Origin: Gonocerus acuteangulatus
Taxonomy: Eukaryota; Arthropoda; Insecta; Hemiptera; Coreidae
Assembly (NCBI GenBank): GCA_946811695.1
Contig: OX328125.1
Coordinates: forward strand, 52,976,490-53,040,489
Direction of reading: 5' to 3'
DNA: 64,000 nucleotides
The position numbers and the translations under genes were made by a program. The notes beneath the pieces were generated by a model that worked only from the letters and a program-made list of their open reading frames with translations, was not told where the DNA came from and did not search any database. Shown one piece after another: positions 34,512 to 45,609 of this stretch (positions are counted from its first letter, which is position 1; every line of letters starts with the position of its first letter).

Positions 34512-34592
34512 GGTATCCCGTGGTCTAGTGGCTAGCGCCTTAGATACATAAGCGGGAGATAGTGGGTTCGATCCCCACCGGCACACAGTGGT
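34512..34592 (+). mobile_element. tRNA-like SINE head, family B-related
   Basis: TCCCGTGGTCTAGTGGCTAG is followed by a B box GGGTTCGATCCCC near 34,563. It matches the head of the family B SINEs but not their body, so it is either truncated or a decayed tRNA-like sequence. The cloverleaf is imperfect, so a functional tRNA is unlikely. Confidence 0.55.
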
Positions 34593-34599
34593 CAAAAAG

Positions 34600-36165
34600 C
34601 GCTCAAAACTCAATAACATTTGATATTGTTGATTTAGAAACCTGAAATTGTGCACACATACCAGTCTTATAACTACAATGAAGGTATTGATAAATCACTC
34701 ACATTACAAATTTTTTTGTAGTCGCCACCGCCTCTGAACTGCACTCGGCTGGGCTCAGGGGGTCAAAACCAATTAAAAAAAATACATCTGCTCCTATCTC
34801 AGCCAACTTTTTTTAAAAAAATTCAGCACAACAGTTTGAGATAATTTCCGTAGGAGTAACGAAATATGCTCATCGGCTATTGGAAATTGATCTGTCAAAT
34901 ACTCGCATACCGATAGTACTCTTTTGTCGTTTGAATTCAACAATATTTCAACTACGACACGATTTTCATTCGGATCACGTGAGACATTTTTTGCAGCCAA
35001 CACTGACTTGAGTACTGCAAAAAAAAATCCGTCTTCGATTTGATTCCATTCGTTTACATAGAGATAACGCGCGTATGTCTGTTAGTCATTTACCGAGTTC
35101 GTTCTCCTCTAGCACCGAAGTAGGCAGACTTATGCAGCTAATTTCGGTCTGGGGTCTTTCAATACATGCCCACGGAATATTTAAGCCCGAAATTAGAGAG
35201 ACGCAAAAGCTATATGACAAAGCGAAATTTGATACGTGTATTTTTTTTTTTTTTTTTTTTTTACTTTTTCAGTATCCCCGTCCATGAAGGCGATTCGAAA
35301 AATACAAAAATATTTTTTTTGCCCTTCGAACATCCCATTAATACAAGTAAAACATGCATCAACCTTATCAGTCTGAAAAAGTAAAGTTGAAGGAACGATT
35401 TTGGTACGTGAGGATTTGGGAAATTATCTTCGTTTCTAGTACTTCAATGATTTACCGTCCTGCAATCAACGTATATAACATATATTTAAGGCGAAAATGG
35501 CCTAGATTTGTCGAAATGCCGTAAAAAAAAAAAAAAAAAAAAAAAAAATCTGTAAGTAATCTACAGGGTTAGATTCGCCAGTATATGTATAGTTGGTATA
35601 CCTTGTGGGGGAGAATATCGCCTCTAATGTGGAAACGCTTTCGGCATAAATCCGTCATTCTCAATCAAGGGCATATAAGAGCCGTCAATGGTGGCTTAAA
35701 AATTAAGTACTCCAATTATTGCCAATGATGACGTTTCCACCACCGTTTTCGACGAAAATAAAAACGTGACAGCCTATTAAAGATTAAAACTCTTTTTATT
35801 ATTTTAAAATTATTGGCTGAATAGCTTGATTATCTAGAAATGAGAAACTATATTTAACAGTGACGGAAAGTCATAAATATGGCGTAGTGATGTGGCAATC
35901 ACTGCATCGGAATCCAGATTGGTCTTCGAGGAAGACCATGTCAGCAGTTTTTATATTAAACCTTCTGATTAATTTTGTTAGAAGTTTGTTTCTCGGATGA
36001 ATATATTGCTTTGCTATGGCAGTATGATTGCTGGTAATTTTTTAGAGGATAGCGTGATTTATGGAAGTTTTACCAGTGCAAACTACCTCTCGCTGACCTA
36101 AATTAGAAGTTTTATAGGCAGGGATCGATATATATCATATCTTGCTAACGTTAGTAATAGTAATT
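34600..36165. other. unassigned DNA
   Basis: It includes a 70-codon minus-strand frame at 34,794-35,003 (about 60 residues of balanced composition) preceded on that strand by TTTTTTTTGCAG, which looks like a splice acceptor. I cannot assign it to a family; it could be an exon or a transposon scrap. Poly-T at 35,240-35,262 and poly-A at 35,523-35,547. Confidence 0.3.
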
Positions 36166-36167
36166 TT

Positions 36168-36270
36168 TCTCTTGCACTAGTACAAGAATTTGTATATTTT
36201 GGCAGCCTTATCGAATCGTTGCCCCCGACTTAGGAGGAGTGGCCAAACGGAAATGAGATTATTCCCTATG
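36168..36270 (+). pseudogene. short non-LTR reverse transcriptase scrap
   Basis: A frame reads LVQEFVYFGSLIESL, matching the 'FKYLGS' block that follows the reverse transcriptase active site in RTE/CR1-like elements. Stops follow immediately. Nothing else of the element was found. Confidence 0.5.
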
Positions 36271-36274
36271 ACTA

Positions 36275-37775
36275 TTTGTTGTTTCCAGTTATTGGCGAGA
36301 TTTATTATGAGGGTTATAAAAACACATCAAAATGGAAATAATCAGGGAAATTTCATGTTGGCGTTGCACAAGGTGATAAGGATTGATAATAAGGGATTAT
36401 GTTGACACTAATGATCTTGGCTACAACAGTATCTTCGTATTACACGCCAAAGCTTCATTTAGACCAAATGTTCCATCTTCTGTCCATAATGACTACACGT
36501 AAATATAACGACAGTTTTGAAAGTAACTTTACCGTAATATTAATGAAAAGAAAATACGAGAAAGGAACGCACATTTCTAAAAATAATTATGTTTATGTTT
36601 TTAAATAATATTTATATTTTTAACTTGTTTAGCTGTTAGTGGTTTCTACTGCGAACATCTGGAAAAGAGCGAGTCGCCACATTTGCGAGCTCTATAAAAA
36701 AAATAAAAATAATTATAAGGAGGGAAAAATAATTATAAATTAGATCGGTCAATCCGAGTATGAAATCTGGAGGTCTTGGCCAAAAATGTTGCCTTCCTGT
36801 AAATCATGAAAATTCTTGTCGATAAATATTTTGAAATTGTATTATACGTAAAAAACTTGTTTTATTTTTCATTTATATTTCAGCAAATTTAGTTATCTCC
36901 GAAGCCCTCGATTGTAGATTCGTAATTTTTTCGAAATTTATTGACAAAAATAACAAAATTGTTCTGTCTGTTTATTGAATTTCTATAATTTTCTTGTTTT
37001 GTTATTTAAAACGGACTGTCTTTTATTTATTTCTTCAGTTACCCTCAAAGGTAACACAATATGTATATCTTACGCAAATTATATAAAGGAAATATACATT
37101 TAGTAGCTTAGTTGCGAAGCTGCTCAATAAAATAGGTACATCAATTGTGACCGCAACTTTCAGAACTGTTTTCCTGCATGAAATATATCTGGGGAGTCAG
37201 GTTACCCACAACGGTGGATTAGCACCAAAATGCTTATTAGTGAGATAAAAACTATAAAAACAGGACTCGGTTGGTTATAGGAGTTGGGATTTAGGGTGGG
37301 GTCGAGGAACTTGGCCGTAGAAGAGTCAATTTCATACAGGCACCGGTAAAGCTGGGACCTGGTCGTAACTCCCCGTCTCGGTTAATAAGTTAGTCCTGGC
37401 TTATAGCCCTCTCAAACTTGGCTAACTCGATTTTCTCGGGAAAAGAAATATCTTTGTTCGCTCAATCAGAAATAACGTACTTAAGAGCCAAGTTTGAGAA
37501 GAGTATACTTCTTAAGTAACGTCAAGTTAACTTAATATGAAAAGTGAGAAAGTATTTCTAAAAGAAATTATTTGTGAGAAGATAAATGTGTATTATAATT
37601 ACCTTCTCTCTTCTTCGTATTTATTTATTTGATTGATGAACTCGAAAATGTAAGAACTATGATTTTTTTTTCGCACAAATTCCGCTCTAAAAAGCATGTT
37701 CCGGTAGACGGATTCTGCTGCTTGAAAAACTTAGAAGAAAGATTTTTGTGCCAAATGTCATCACAATTGGACCAT
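36275..37775. other. unassigned AT-rich DNA
   Basis: Open frames at 36,190 and 36,399 have no recognisable motif. A 14-bp inverted pair (CTCAAACTTGGCT and complement) lies near 37,410-37,495. No gene recognised. Confidence 0.4.
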
Positions 37776-37779
37776 TTTT

Positions 37780-37810
37780 GAGCCGGCGAGAGAGCGAAGG
37801 GACAAATATA

Positions 37811-37867
<57 letters not shown>

Positions 37868-38025
37868 CATACATATTTATAAATAAATATATTGACAAAA
37901 ACACATATATACATCCAAATTTGAACCACTGTCATGTTCGTGATTTGAAACGTGAAATCTTCTCGTCGGCTCTTCCAGATTGCGTCATAAGGTCGCCCTA
38001 TGGAGAGAGGGAGGAACCCCACTAA
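37780..38025 (+). mobile_element. HINE/Helitron-like repeat with (TA)n
   Basis: A (TA)n tract (about 37,811-37,861), then CCAAATTTGAACCACTGTCA, CGTGAAATCTTCTCGTCGGC and a terminal hairpin-like CCCTATGGAGAGAGGGAGGAACCCC ending ACTAATG. The same order in reverse is at 53.99-54.19 and 59.68-59.87 kb. CTAA after the hairpin fits a Helitron CTRR end. Confidence 0.6.
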
Positions 38026-38029
38026 TGTA

Positions 38030-39637
38030 GAAAAATAAAGTTTAATAATTAAAAATAATAAAGAAAAATATATTTAAATAACTTGAATGTTTTACGTAAA
38101 TAACTTGTATATTTAAATGAAAATAAGTTAAAGAATGACATAGACAATAATAATTATGAAGGGGTTCCTTAATTACTTTTTTCTATTTCGATTTTCTATT
38201 TCCCGTAGAATAAAATATTTATTTATCTGATATTAGAGCCCGCGACTGGACGATCAACTGGGAAGATCCGTAGCACCTTGAGTCATGATTGAATTGCTTA
38301 AACCAAAAACGATTTTATTACTTAAAACTAAATAATAATAAAATAAGTTTATTGCTATCACTCTTATCTTTATTATTACAGCTTCCTGTTCGTACTTTGT
38401 TTTGGAAGGTTGGCCTTAAACTTCATAAATGTTGGCTTTCCTGCAATTACTTGTTGACCAAATAAGAGGAGAGAAACTGGCCGAGCTGAGTGAGTTAGTA
38501 CCCCCAATACAAGAGACTGGCGTGAGTTAGGGAACTGTGTTCGTCTTCGCCAGTCCTTCCTTCCTATCCCCAAACTTGTTGGAATAGCCGCTTTATTAGG
38601 GTCTCGAATTCACTGAATCCTCAGGCAGGCAGCTATTAACTATAGTTACACCAGTAACTATTAGTTGCTTATCCATTTTACCTGTTAGATGTTTTCGCTT
38701 TTCAAAAATGTTGTAATTATCAAAAATTATGTCCACGTATAGGTTCCTCTCGGCAATTCTTCGGCTAGGCGTAAGGTATTTTAACTAGATAAGCGTTGGC
38801 ATAGAGTTATATAGAACGATTTAAGCTATTGTAATCGAGGATAAAGTAGGTACCTTTAGAAGGATTTAAATTTATTTGACCACTGTTGACCAATAAAAAT
38901 ATAATGACTGGCTCCAATCACATCGCGAAGAAGAGCTATATATAAGTGCAAAAATGCCCAAGAAAATGGCACTTGCCAACACTAACTTGAAGATGCTCTC
39001 TTCTCCTACTCGGCTTTTGCTCATTCTCAAAGAATAATCAGAAACAGACAGTCATATTTCTCGTTTATTTTCCTTTTTTTACTAAAAGATTCGTTTTATT
39101 AAATTAAACTTAACGACAACCAGTTATAAACTGTGCAAACATACACAAAATAACCGTTAAATGAACTTAACCAACTCTTTGGAATTCAAGCAACGATTTC
39201 TCCGGCTCATATCGCTCCTTCGAAAATTGTCCAAAAGCCGTTTTTGAAGGAGATTTAGTAGCTTATTGGATCATTGCCATATATGTATCACGATTACGAG
39301 TTCTTTCTAATACTTCCTTACCTCCAATCGTAAGTCTTACTTAGTTTGATTAACGTCAAATGACTTGAAAATATTTCAACTTAATCCGCCATCTTAAAGC
39401 ATCCAAAAAGGAGATTCCAGAAAATCATTTTTCAAATTTTTCCAGTTGTTTAATGTTGTGGCTTTGAAATAGTTTCGATCGATTCCTTAAGTTTAGATAC
39501 CCATAAAACTTTGACCTGGCTATAAACGCCGACCGATAATCGCGGATTTTTTCGCTGGAATTTCGCCGGAAAATCAGTGTTTTGGTTGGCGGATTCTGGT
39601 GACAAACTTACTTCATCTTTTCCTATTCGCGTGTGAA

Positions 39638-39710
<73 letters not shown>

Positions 39711-40365
39711 GATCGGGCCGATGTCATAAGCAAGACCTCTCCCGCCCCCTTAGGAGAGAGGTATGAAACATGTTAAGAACATAAAAGGGGGCCCATATAT
39801 TACAAATTCAAAAACTGGAATTTTCACAGATCGGTTTGTTTGCCATACACTCGACGATATAGAAAAATAAAACTCCTTCTCATTTAGGGGTTGTTTTTGC
39901 GGAGTTGCGAAATGGGAAGAATGTTGAATATAAAATACTTTGAGTTATTCCTTAGTCGCCTCATCCATTAATGTAATTGTGCTTTGCACTCTCCTCGATG
40001 AAATGAGGATGAAGGGGGGGGGGGGGGAGCGACGGTTTTTAGTGCAATTTGTAGAACTCTAGAGCCTTTAGTGGTATCCAATTACCAGAGGCGATAGAGG
40101 ATTCTGCCTTAATATCCTTAATTGATCTCTCCAGTAATACTTACTCAAAGTTTAAGCATAAACTGAGTACCCCCCCCCCCCCCACTAATCCCTTCCAGTT
40201 TTAAACTGTTTACTACCCCATGATTTAACTAGTACATATATGGATGAATAATTTAATATGACGCTCATCGTCTTAGGAATTTTGTACATTTAAAAACTGG
40301 GGAAATAGGCGAAAGGATAATGAAAATGTCACTTTGTAAATAAATTTATCTCAAGCATTTATATA
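38030..40365. other. unassigned DNA
   Basis: A long (TA)n tract at about 39,640-39,708, G runs near 40,014 and C runs near 40,170. The segment at 39,180-39,260 resembles repeats near 47.75 and 48.76 kb (CAAGCAACGATTTCTCCGGC). No gene recognised. Confidence 0.4.
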
Positions 40366-40368
40366 TAT

Positions 40369-40445
40369 CTCCCTGAAGGGACACCGAAATGGTACGAAAC
40401 ATTAGACAATGTGATTGAATTTATTTAGTTTTAGTTGTTGAGTCA
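40369..40445 (+). mobile_element. diverged Penelope-like terminus
   Basis: It reads CTCCCTGAAGGGACACCGAA and then ATGGTACGAAACATTAGACA followed by an AT-rich tail. The order CTGA, stem ACC/GGT, CGAAAC, tail resembles hammerhead-bearing PLE ends, but the CTGAAGG core is imperfect. Confidence 0.4.
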
Positions 40446-40449
40446 TTGG

Positions 40450-41635
40450 TCTTGAATCTGAGTAAAGGCTAATTATTCATTAGTTTTAGCTTTAGAAGTT
40501 TGGCAATTTTTCTGATCACCCCCAGCGCTTTTTTAGCCACTCTTAAAATGAGTACATTAGCCATGCTGACTTCCTGGAATGACTTATAAGTTATTTCTGT
40601 AATCTCCTATGAAGCGACGCAAACCTTCAATCCATAATCATAAACATTTTCAAAATCTCTGTTTCATGTTTCCTCCACGCCACAATTATTTGTTATGGGA
40701 AGATGTAAAGCAATGAATTAATTCTTCTTTTATCCTTCATTCTTTAGGAAGAATGAATAAATAAAAACAGGTGCCAAGAAGAACTCTCAGGTGACATTCT
40801 GAACCATTCTGGAGTTATTTTATTTTATTGAAGAGGTTCGCATCTTTGGCAATAAACCCGTATACAAGCCGTTACAGCATATTTCATTTATCTAACTTAT
40901 CTTTCATTTATCTATATTGTAGCAACTTCATATCTCTCTCTTCTCTTCTCTTCTCTTTATAGAGTAAATCAAATAGACAATTCGTTATAGAAAACTTTAG
41001 ATGACTTTTTCGAGAAATACATGCAAATCTTGTGTCATGAGTTAATTGTCTCCTCTTCTTCAGGTTGTCAGAATGTTTTGTTTTTTTTTGTTTTTTTTTT
41101 TGTTTTTTTTTATTGAATCTTTAAGGTCAATAACACCAGACAGAGTGGGTGTTTTTTCCATTTAATATGAATAAGGGACAGTTCCCATGAATGAAAAAGA
41201 CTGCCCTTAACGTCTCATTTATTTTATCTAAATTCTATAATTTTAAATGTATTTGTTTGAAATAACCTTTCTCGACTATCAGACACATTCAATAGTATGA
41301 AATCATTTTAATTTCCGAAAGTAAAGAGAAAGCTAAAGATGCAGTTGATATAAGTCGTAAACATGTTTTGGAAAGCTGCAGCGGGGCGGGTGAAAGAAAT
41401 TGAGAGTGCAGTATAAAAAGCGAACGTGAGGTCAGTTGATAAATGATAACCTCTCTAGGTGAGTGGTGTTTACTGCACTTTCTTTTCGACTGCAATGTTT
41501 TCACTTGGATAGCCACTTTGCTAAAGTTCTTCAAATAACCTCATAATAAAGTGGAGATTGCTTATAATGCAAAACCTCAACTTTATTTTCGAGCTTCAAC
41601 TCTTGTTATTCTGTTTTCTTCAGCGTGGGATATTC
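40450..41635. other. unassigned AT-rich DNA
   Basis: No gene recognised. Poly-T interrupted by G at 41,082-41,112. Short tandem TCTCT tract near 40,940. Confidence 0.4.
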
Positions 41636-41639
41636 TTTC

Positions 41640-41765
41640 AAGATGTTTTAGCATAAATATGCTTTAGAGATGACTAAACTGAAAAAAGGCGTTAGAAAAA
41701 GGGGTCCGCTGGTGTTCGCCATGTACGAAACCGCTGGTGTTCGCGCATAGATAACTTTTAGGTGA
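41640..41765 (-). repeat. interspersed repeat family R, copy 1
   Basis: On the minus strand it reads GCGAACACCAGCGGACCCCT, TTTTTTCAGTTTAGTCATC and AAAGCATATTTATGCTAAAA. The same order is found at 44.96-45.15 and 50.53-50.69 kb. It includes the palindrome AGCATAAATATGCT. Confidence 0.8.
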
Positions 41766-41769
41766 CCAT

Positions 41770-43935
41770 GGATGATCCTCAAATCTTATCCATGTCACAT
41801 AAAAATGATTGTGGTCTTCCTCCATCACCTAGGCATTTATTGCTAAAGATGGCTAATAAAGAGCATGCCGAAACTTTCGAAATTCTGAATATCTGACATT
41901 TTCTCTTAGCCCAATCCCAAATATAGTTTTTGAGCGATAAGTACCAATAACATGAATAATAAATTACCTTTGTACCAGTTTCTAAGCGGTGGAAATTATG
42001 ATGGAAGTTATTTTCTTAGACTTTCTCTCATCGAAATGAGCTGTCGGTTGATTACCCAGGGCTCGGGAAGAAATCCCCCCTTTATTATAGGTCATTAAGG
42101 GCCCTTTCGGACCGGCCCTTCTCAGGGACAAGAAAGAACTGAAGGGAGCGGAGACAAAAAGAAATCGAGATAAGAGATGGAAAAGGTATTTCAAAGAAAG
42201 ATAAAAAGAGAACCGTAAAGAGAGTATTATAATTGACCTATTAAAATAAACTAAACCGTGGAACAACTGGAAGAAGACTTCCCCTTCATTGGTATTTTAA
42301 ATATTGGGGCATGACAATAAAAAAGGTCCTAAATGAAAGGAACTGAAAACAAAATGAATGCCAGTGGAATACCAGATTTTTTTTTCTCAATATATATCAT
42401 ATTTTAAATTCTCTGTCTAAAAAGGGGAATTTATCGCCTTCGTTGGTGTGACTTCATGGAAGGAGGGGGTGTATTATGGAATCTCACACGTTTCAGAAAT
42501 TTTCGTCCTATTATAGTATATTCTATCCTGAATATATAATATGCATCAAAATAATATATTTTAAAATCTTTGGGCCGGTTATCTACGGCTCGCCACCTTT
42601 TCCTAGGAAAGAGCTAATGCCTTAAATATATATTAATAAAGAAACAGTAATTATGAACTTATTATGTATGGTATTACACTTTTCACATATTTTCTTTAAT
42701 TTCTCGAATATGATTGAAAAATCGTTGAAAGCGGAAGGTTTAGAAAACATGAATTGTGTACAAATCGTGCAGGAGAAAACAATTCTTAAAGTTCCGAATG
42801 TTCACAGGTTCATTAGCATTCAGCGATTTTTATCAGTTTCTTTTCCTTTGCTTAAAATTGAGTTTACTAATAATTTAAAGTTTAATAATTAATGAAATAA
42901 GTTCTTTTTGTTTCCCAGAACTTAGTTTGTTGAGGGAATTTCTTTCATTCGATTGCAATCGGCAAAAGTAATTTTGTCAACTCCTTAATCCCGTATTTAA
43001 CCGCTCCTGGAGTTTTCCATAGGTTATTAAACCTGTGTGACTGTAAAATTACTTCGTTTTCGTAGCAAAGAACTTAAAGAAAGAACTCCAAGAATTTATT
43101 GAAATTTGGAATAAAAATATTTCTCATTAATTATTTATGACATTCGGACTTTTTTATGAACTGTAGTAAATTTCAGGCGCGTCAAAACAAAATAGAGCTC
43201 TTTGAGAAGGAGCCAAGGTGTCTAATAACGCGTTTTCGGAATTAATAAAACTGTCACTGAAAAAAAGATGAATGTTCTCTTTTGAAGACCTTGGCCTAAA
43301 AGGCGAAAAAAGAGAGGCTATTGAAATAAGAGGTCGTTTTATATATATTATATGAGCATATAAACATATTTTTATTGACTTATTTATTGCTTAGGACATA
43401 TACACGATGGTGCTGGCAAGAATTGTTTTTTAAATAGTCTATTTATTAAAGGAATAACGCCAGGCATTCAGAAGTAGACAACGAATACATGAAATCGTTG
43501 ACTCATTTTTAAGTAATTGTTGGATGTTTTTGATTAACCCATGCGCTAATGATATAAGTAGAACTTCAGTTTACTTTAGAACGGGAGAATTGTTTAGGCT
43601 GGTCCCCTGGGACTGTTTATCCCTTGCTTCCGTGTAACAGCATTTATTACCCTCCCGGCAAGTCAGGGTTATATTTTTTTTACCGTCATTTTATGGTTCG
43701 TTTATTACAATTTTACATGTTATTGTTATTGAATTCAATAATTTTCGAATAATACCATCTGTTTATAAATTTTTGCTTTTAATTAAGAATTAAACTCATT
43801 GATCCTCTTGTATCAAGCCTTGTCTTCCTACTTGTGAACAAGTGTTTTTTTGTTTTTGTTTTAGTGACAAACATTATTATTAGTAAACGCGGTCAGTACA
43901 AGTGAACAGGAATGGTTTCTATTTAAAATGTGAAA
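41770..43935. other. unassigned DNA
   Basis: A GC-richer block at about 42,040-42,140 (AAGGGCCCTTTCGGACCGGC) and another at 43,590-43,670 look single-copy. The 79-codon frame at 42,653 is unrecognised. A possible family C fragment lies at 42,570-42,620. Confidence 0.35.
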
Positions 43936-43947
43936 CATGACCTCCCC

Positions 43948-44110
43948 GGGGTCTCCCGTGGTCTAATGGCTAGCGCCTTGGATTCATAAGCGGGAGATGG
44001 TGGGTTCGATTCCCAACCTCCGGCAGGAATTTTATCATCCCACGGCTCGCTGGTAAAATTCCTCGCTGCATCCTGGATGTCGGCGCTAATGACCTAGATG
44101 TAGATGCGCC

Positions 44111-44144
<34 letters not shown>
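43948..44144 (+). mobile_element. tRNA-derived SINE, family B, copy 1
   Basis: The head GTCTCCCGTGGTCTAATGGC and B box GGGTTCGATTCCC derive from a tRNA of Glu/Asp-like type. The body ends TAGATGCGCCGT and a 30-base poly-A. It is flanked by ACCTCCCC at 43,940-43,947 and 44,145-44,152, a target duplication showing retroposition. A near-identical copy is at 60.64 kb. The hairpin-like pair GGAATTTTATC / GGTAAAATTCC lies in the body. Confidence 0.92.
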
Positions 44145-44154
44145 ACCTCCCCAC

Positions 44155-44955
44155 CACCCTTCTACTACGAAGTTGTACCTTTTCACATCTTGTAAAAAGT
44201 CCAACAAGTGAAATTTTTGAAGTTATCTGTGAACGAGTGCTTGTCACTTGGTGCTAAGCAGAGGTGGTCAGATTCGTATTTCTAAATTCGAATCCAAATT
44301 TGATTCACAGCACCTTAAATTGTCAATCCGAATACGAATACATTCGTATTCAAAAGTGTGAACTCGAATAGATTCATATTTGCAAGTGAATAGGATATTT
44401 GGATTCACGCCTATGAATCCGAGTCCGAATCTATTCGGATTCACACCTATGAATCCAAATAATTTCGGATAAGACTTCTTTTCTAGTGCTTATCACTAAG
44501 TCAAGGACATGCTCTAATCGAAAGTACTAAGCTCGTGTAAACTATTAGACAAAGGAAGTACATGACGAATTATGTACAATAATTTCCTATATGGATACGT
44601 GATGAAGGTGTATATCTTGCCATCTGCGTCTATTGCGTTCCAGTCTATAAAGAGGAAGAGTGTGAGGATGAAGGAATGCGGAGACTGGAAATAACATCAT
44701 AAAAAGGTATTTCTCAATGTGGTGTTTACACGGAGTGCTGCTCAGTAGCATATTGAGTGAGCTCTCGCCGACACAATGATACATGCTGTATTCGCTATGG
44801 GCTCTCAAGGACGAATTCCAAACCACCAGTCAGGGTCGTTCTGGGTTTGCTTTTAGGAGGCATTACTTCACACTCATATTAGAATAATAGGATTAAGTAT
44901 TTATTGTTTGTGAATGAAACTTCATTGATTCTTGACAATGAACTGATTTCAGGTT
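44155..44955. other. unassigned DNA with GAATCCGAAT repeats
   Basis: At 44,265-44,470 variants of GAATCCGAAT / ATTCGTATTC recur many times in both orientations, next to CAGAGGTGG, which resembles a hAT end. A matching right end was not found. The rest is unrecognised. Confidence 0.4.
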
Positions 44956-44959
44956 TAGT

Positions 44960-45150
44960 AAAAAAAAAAAAAAAAAAAAAAAAATCGTTTAGAGCCTTCT
45001 GTTCAAATTCAGGAACATAAAGACATGTGCTTTAGGTCCACCCGACAAACCTATGTAATACAGTCTTGTCAAAAACTCCAGCGAACATTTTTTGTAACTT
45101 TTTTTTTTCAGTTTAGTCATCGCTAAAGCATATTTATGCTCTAAAAAAAT
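44960..45150 (+). repeat. interspersed repeat family R, copy 2
   Basis: Poly-A then TCGTTTAGAGCCTTCTGTTC, CTCCAGCGAACATTTTTTGT, TTTTTCAGTTTAGTCATCGC and AAAGCATATTTATGCT. It matches copies at 41.64 (inverted) and 50.53 kb. Confidence 0.85.
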
Positions 45151-45339
45151 CTCTAAACTGAATGGTCAAAGGTTAACATAATTTAATTCATTAGACAATA
45201 TTGAATAAATCTATCTTTAAAAAAACTTAAAATCTTATCAGAACAGATGTAAACAGTTGCCTATACATAGAAAAATGAAATTTTTAAGAATATAAAAAAG
45301 TCAACTTAGGATATTTATTAGGCACGTTAAGAAAAGGTC

Positions 45340-45608
45340 ACAACCTCCACAGGGTTTTATTTATTGGAAAGTCCCGGTTATATTGTTTATTGCAAAGTTC
45401 TTTCAGACGAATAACTCCATCTTCAGTGCTCCCCACTAAATGCAACCTCTTTCCGCCAGAACCGAGCGTTGACTCTTCGTTTCTCTGGTCGAATTAATCC
45501 TTGACCCTTTTGAGAAGAGATTGTATTTCGCGGGCAGCACTGAAGATGGAGCTATTACTCTGTATGTACTTTGCAATGGACTTATAAAAACCTGGATTTG
45601 TTTACCTT
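45340..45608. mobile_element. palindromic Penelope-like terminal repeat, locus 3
   Basis: The arm ending ATAACTCCATCTTCAGTGCT (about 45,392-45,430) recurs inverted as AGCACTGAAGATGGAGCTAT at about 45,536-45,575, with a GC-richer spacer between. Each outward-facing copy carries CTGAAGA, and the left one also has GAAAG. The head-to-head layout is the same as at 23.3 and 24.7 kb, but stem II of a hammerhead is not convincing. Confidence 0.55.
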
Positions 45609-45609
45609 T

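Noticed and set aside
34512..34592. Functional tRNA gene
   Set aside because: Head and B box fit, but acceptor pairing is poor and it matches the head of SINE family B.
44265..44470. hAT element with GAATCCGAAT repeats
   Set aside because: The left end resembles hAT but no right end or 8-base duplication could be identified, so it is left as unassigned repeat-rich DNA.
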